Source of the DNA: Desulfuromonadales bacterium C00003068
GTDB lineage: Bacteria > Desulfobacterota > Desulfuromonadia > Desulfuromonadales > Desulfuromonadaceae
Reading direction: 5' to 3'
Length of the DNA: 7,029 bases
Assembly: GCA_001751155.1 (NCBI GenBank)
Contig: MAXR01000034.1
Coordinates: 1-7,029, forward strand
The notes beneath the pieces were generated by a model. It ran no database searches, was not told where the DNA came from, and was given only the letters and a program-made list of their open reading frames with translations. A program made the translations under genes and the position numbers. This document shows positions 6,772 to 7,029 of the stretch, piece by piece; positions within the stretch are counted from its first letter, which is position 1; every line of letters begins with the position of its first letter.

Positions 6772-7029
6772 TTAAACTTCCATCAATTCCTGCTCTTTGT
6801 CTGCGACTACTTCTTCACTTCTCTTTACATAAGAGTCGGTGAGATCCTGACAACTCTTCTCACTGCGCTTCAACTCGTCCTCAGTAATTTCTTTATCTTT
6901 TTCAAGTTTTTTTAGAGCTTCATTGGCATCACGACGTGCACTGCGAATACTAATTTTAGCATCTTCGCACTTAGCCTTAACCAGCTTAACCATCTCCTTA
7001 CGACGATCCTCAGTCAAAGGTGGAATATT
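6772..7029 (-). CDS. frr: Ribosome recycling factor, C-terminal part (cut by window edge)
   Basis: Frr (RRF) works with EF-G to split the post-termination ribosome complex in the cytoplasm. The 85 residues visible are the C-terminal half of a protein of about 185. They begin [15 protein letters not shown], the conserved hinge-to-helix region, then [26 protein letters not shown], and end [10 protein letters not shown], matching the typical C-terminus (E. coli ends DKEAELMQF). The frame is open through the right edge. A TTG at 7015-7017 can look like a start but falls inside the conserved PPLTEDRR motif and is not one. The gene ends at the strong terminator at 6716-6745. Confidence 0.96.
   Translation of the reverse strand, partial: NIPPLTEDRRKEMVKLVKAKCEDAKISIRSARRDANEALKKLEKDKEITEDELKRSEKSCQDLTDSYVKRSEEVVADKEQELMEV

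Noticed and set aside
6772..7017. A complete 81-residue gene starting at TTG 7017
   Set aside because: The frame continues to the window edge with conserved RRF residues (NIPP) before the TTG, so this is the tail of frr.

Overview
The window reads as a stretch of an ordinary bacterial chromosome with every gene on the minus strand, so transcription runs from high to low coordinates. In transcription order it holds the 3' end of frr (ribosome recycling factor, cut by the right edge), uppS, cdsA, dxr, rseP, tsaB, a 70-residue DUF465/YdcH-like gene, and the 5' two thirds of ilvD (cut by the left edge). The order frr-uppS-cdsA-dxr-rseP is widespread in Gram-negative bacteria. The continuation with tsaB, a DUF465 gene and ilvD resembles what I recall of Geobacter/Desulfuromonas-type genomes, so I infer a Desulfuromonadales-like deltaproteobacterium. 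This is recall of gene order, not a search. Base composition is moderate to AT-rich, especially between genes.

There are three transcriptional blocks. frr ends at a textbook intrinsic terminator (6716-6745), so uppS probably starts a new unit from the 229-bp gap that follows. That gap holds a perfect 16-bp palindrome. The second block, uppS-cdsA-dxr-rseP-tsaB, is very tight, with overlaps of 5, 1 and 8 nt and one 14-nt gap. It combines isoprenoid precursor synthesis (Dxr), the lipid carrier for peptidoglycan (UppS), phospholipid precursor synthesis (CdsA), the envelope-stress protease (RseP) and a tRNA-modification subunit (TsaB). The third region has the small DUF465 gene, with its own sigma70-like promoter, strong ribosome binding site and terminator, followed by ilvD of branched-chain amino acid synthesis.

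The most notable point is the start of cdsA. An in-frame stop, a perfect AGGAGG and protein homology all point to an AUU start codon (5789-5791) that overlaps the uppS stop. Taking the nearest conventional start (TTG at 5744-5746) would remove 15 residues of the first membrane segment. Smaller points are a possible 12-codon leader ORF before ilvD, a CxxC pair in the DUF465 protein, and the operator-like palindrome before uppS. I see no mobile element, CRISPR array, RNA gene or clearly new system. No gene-free stretch exceeds 300 bases.
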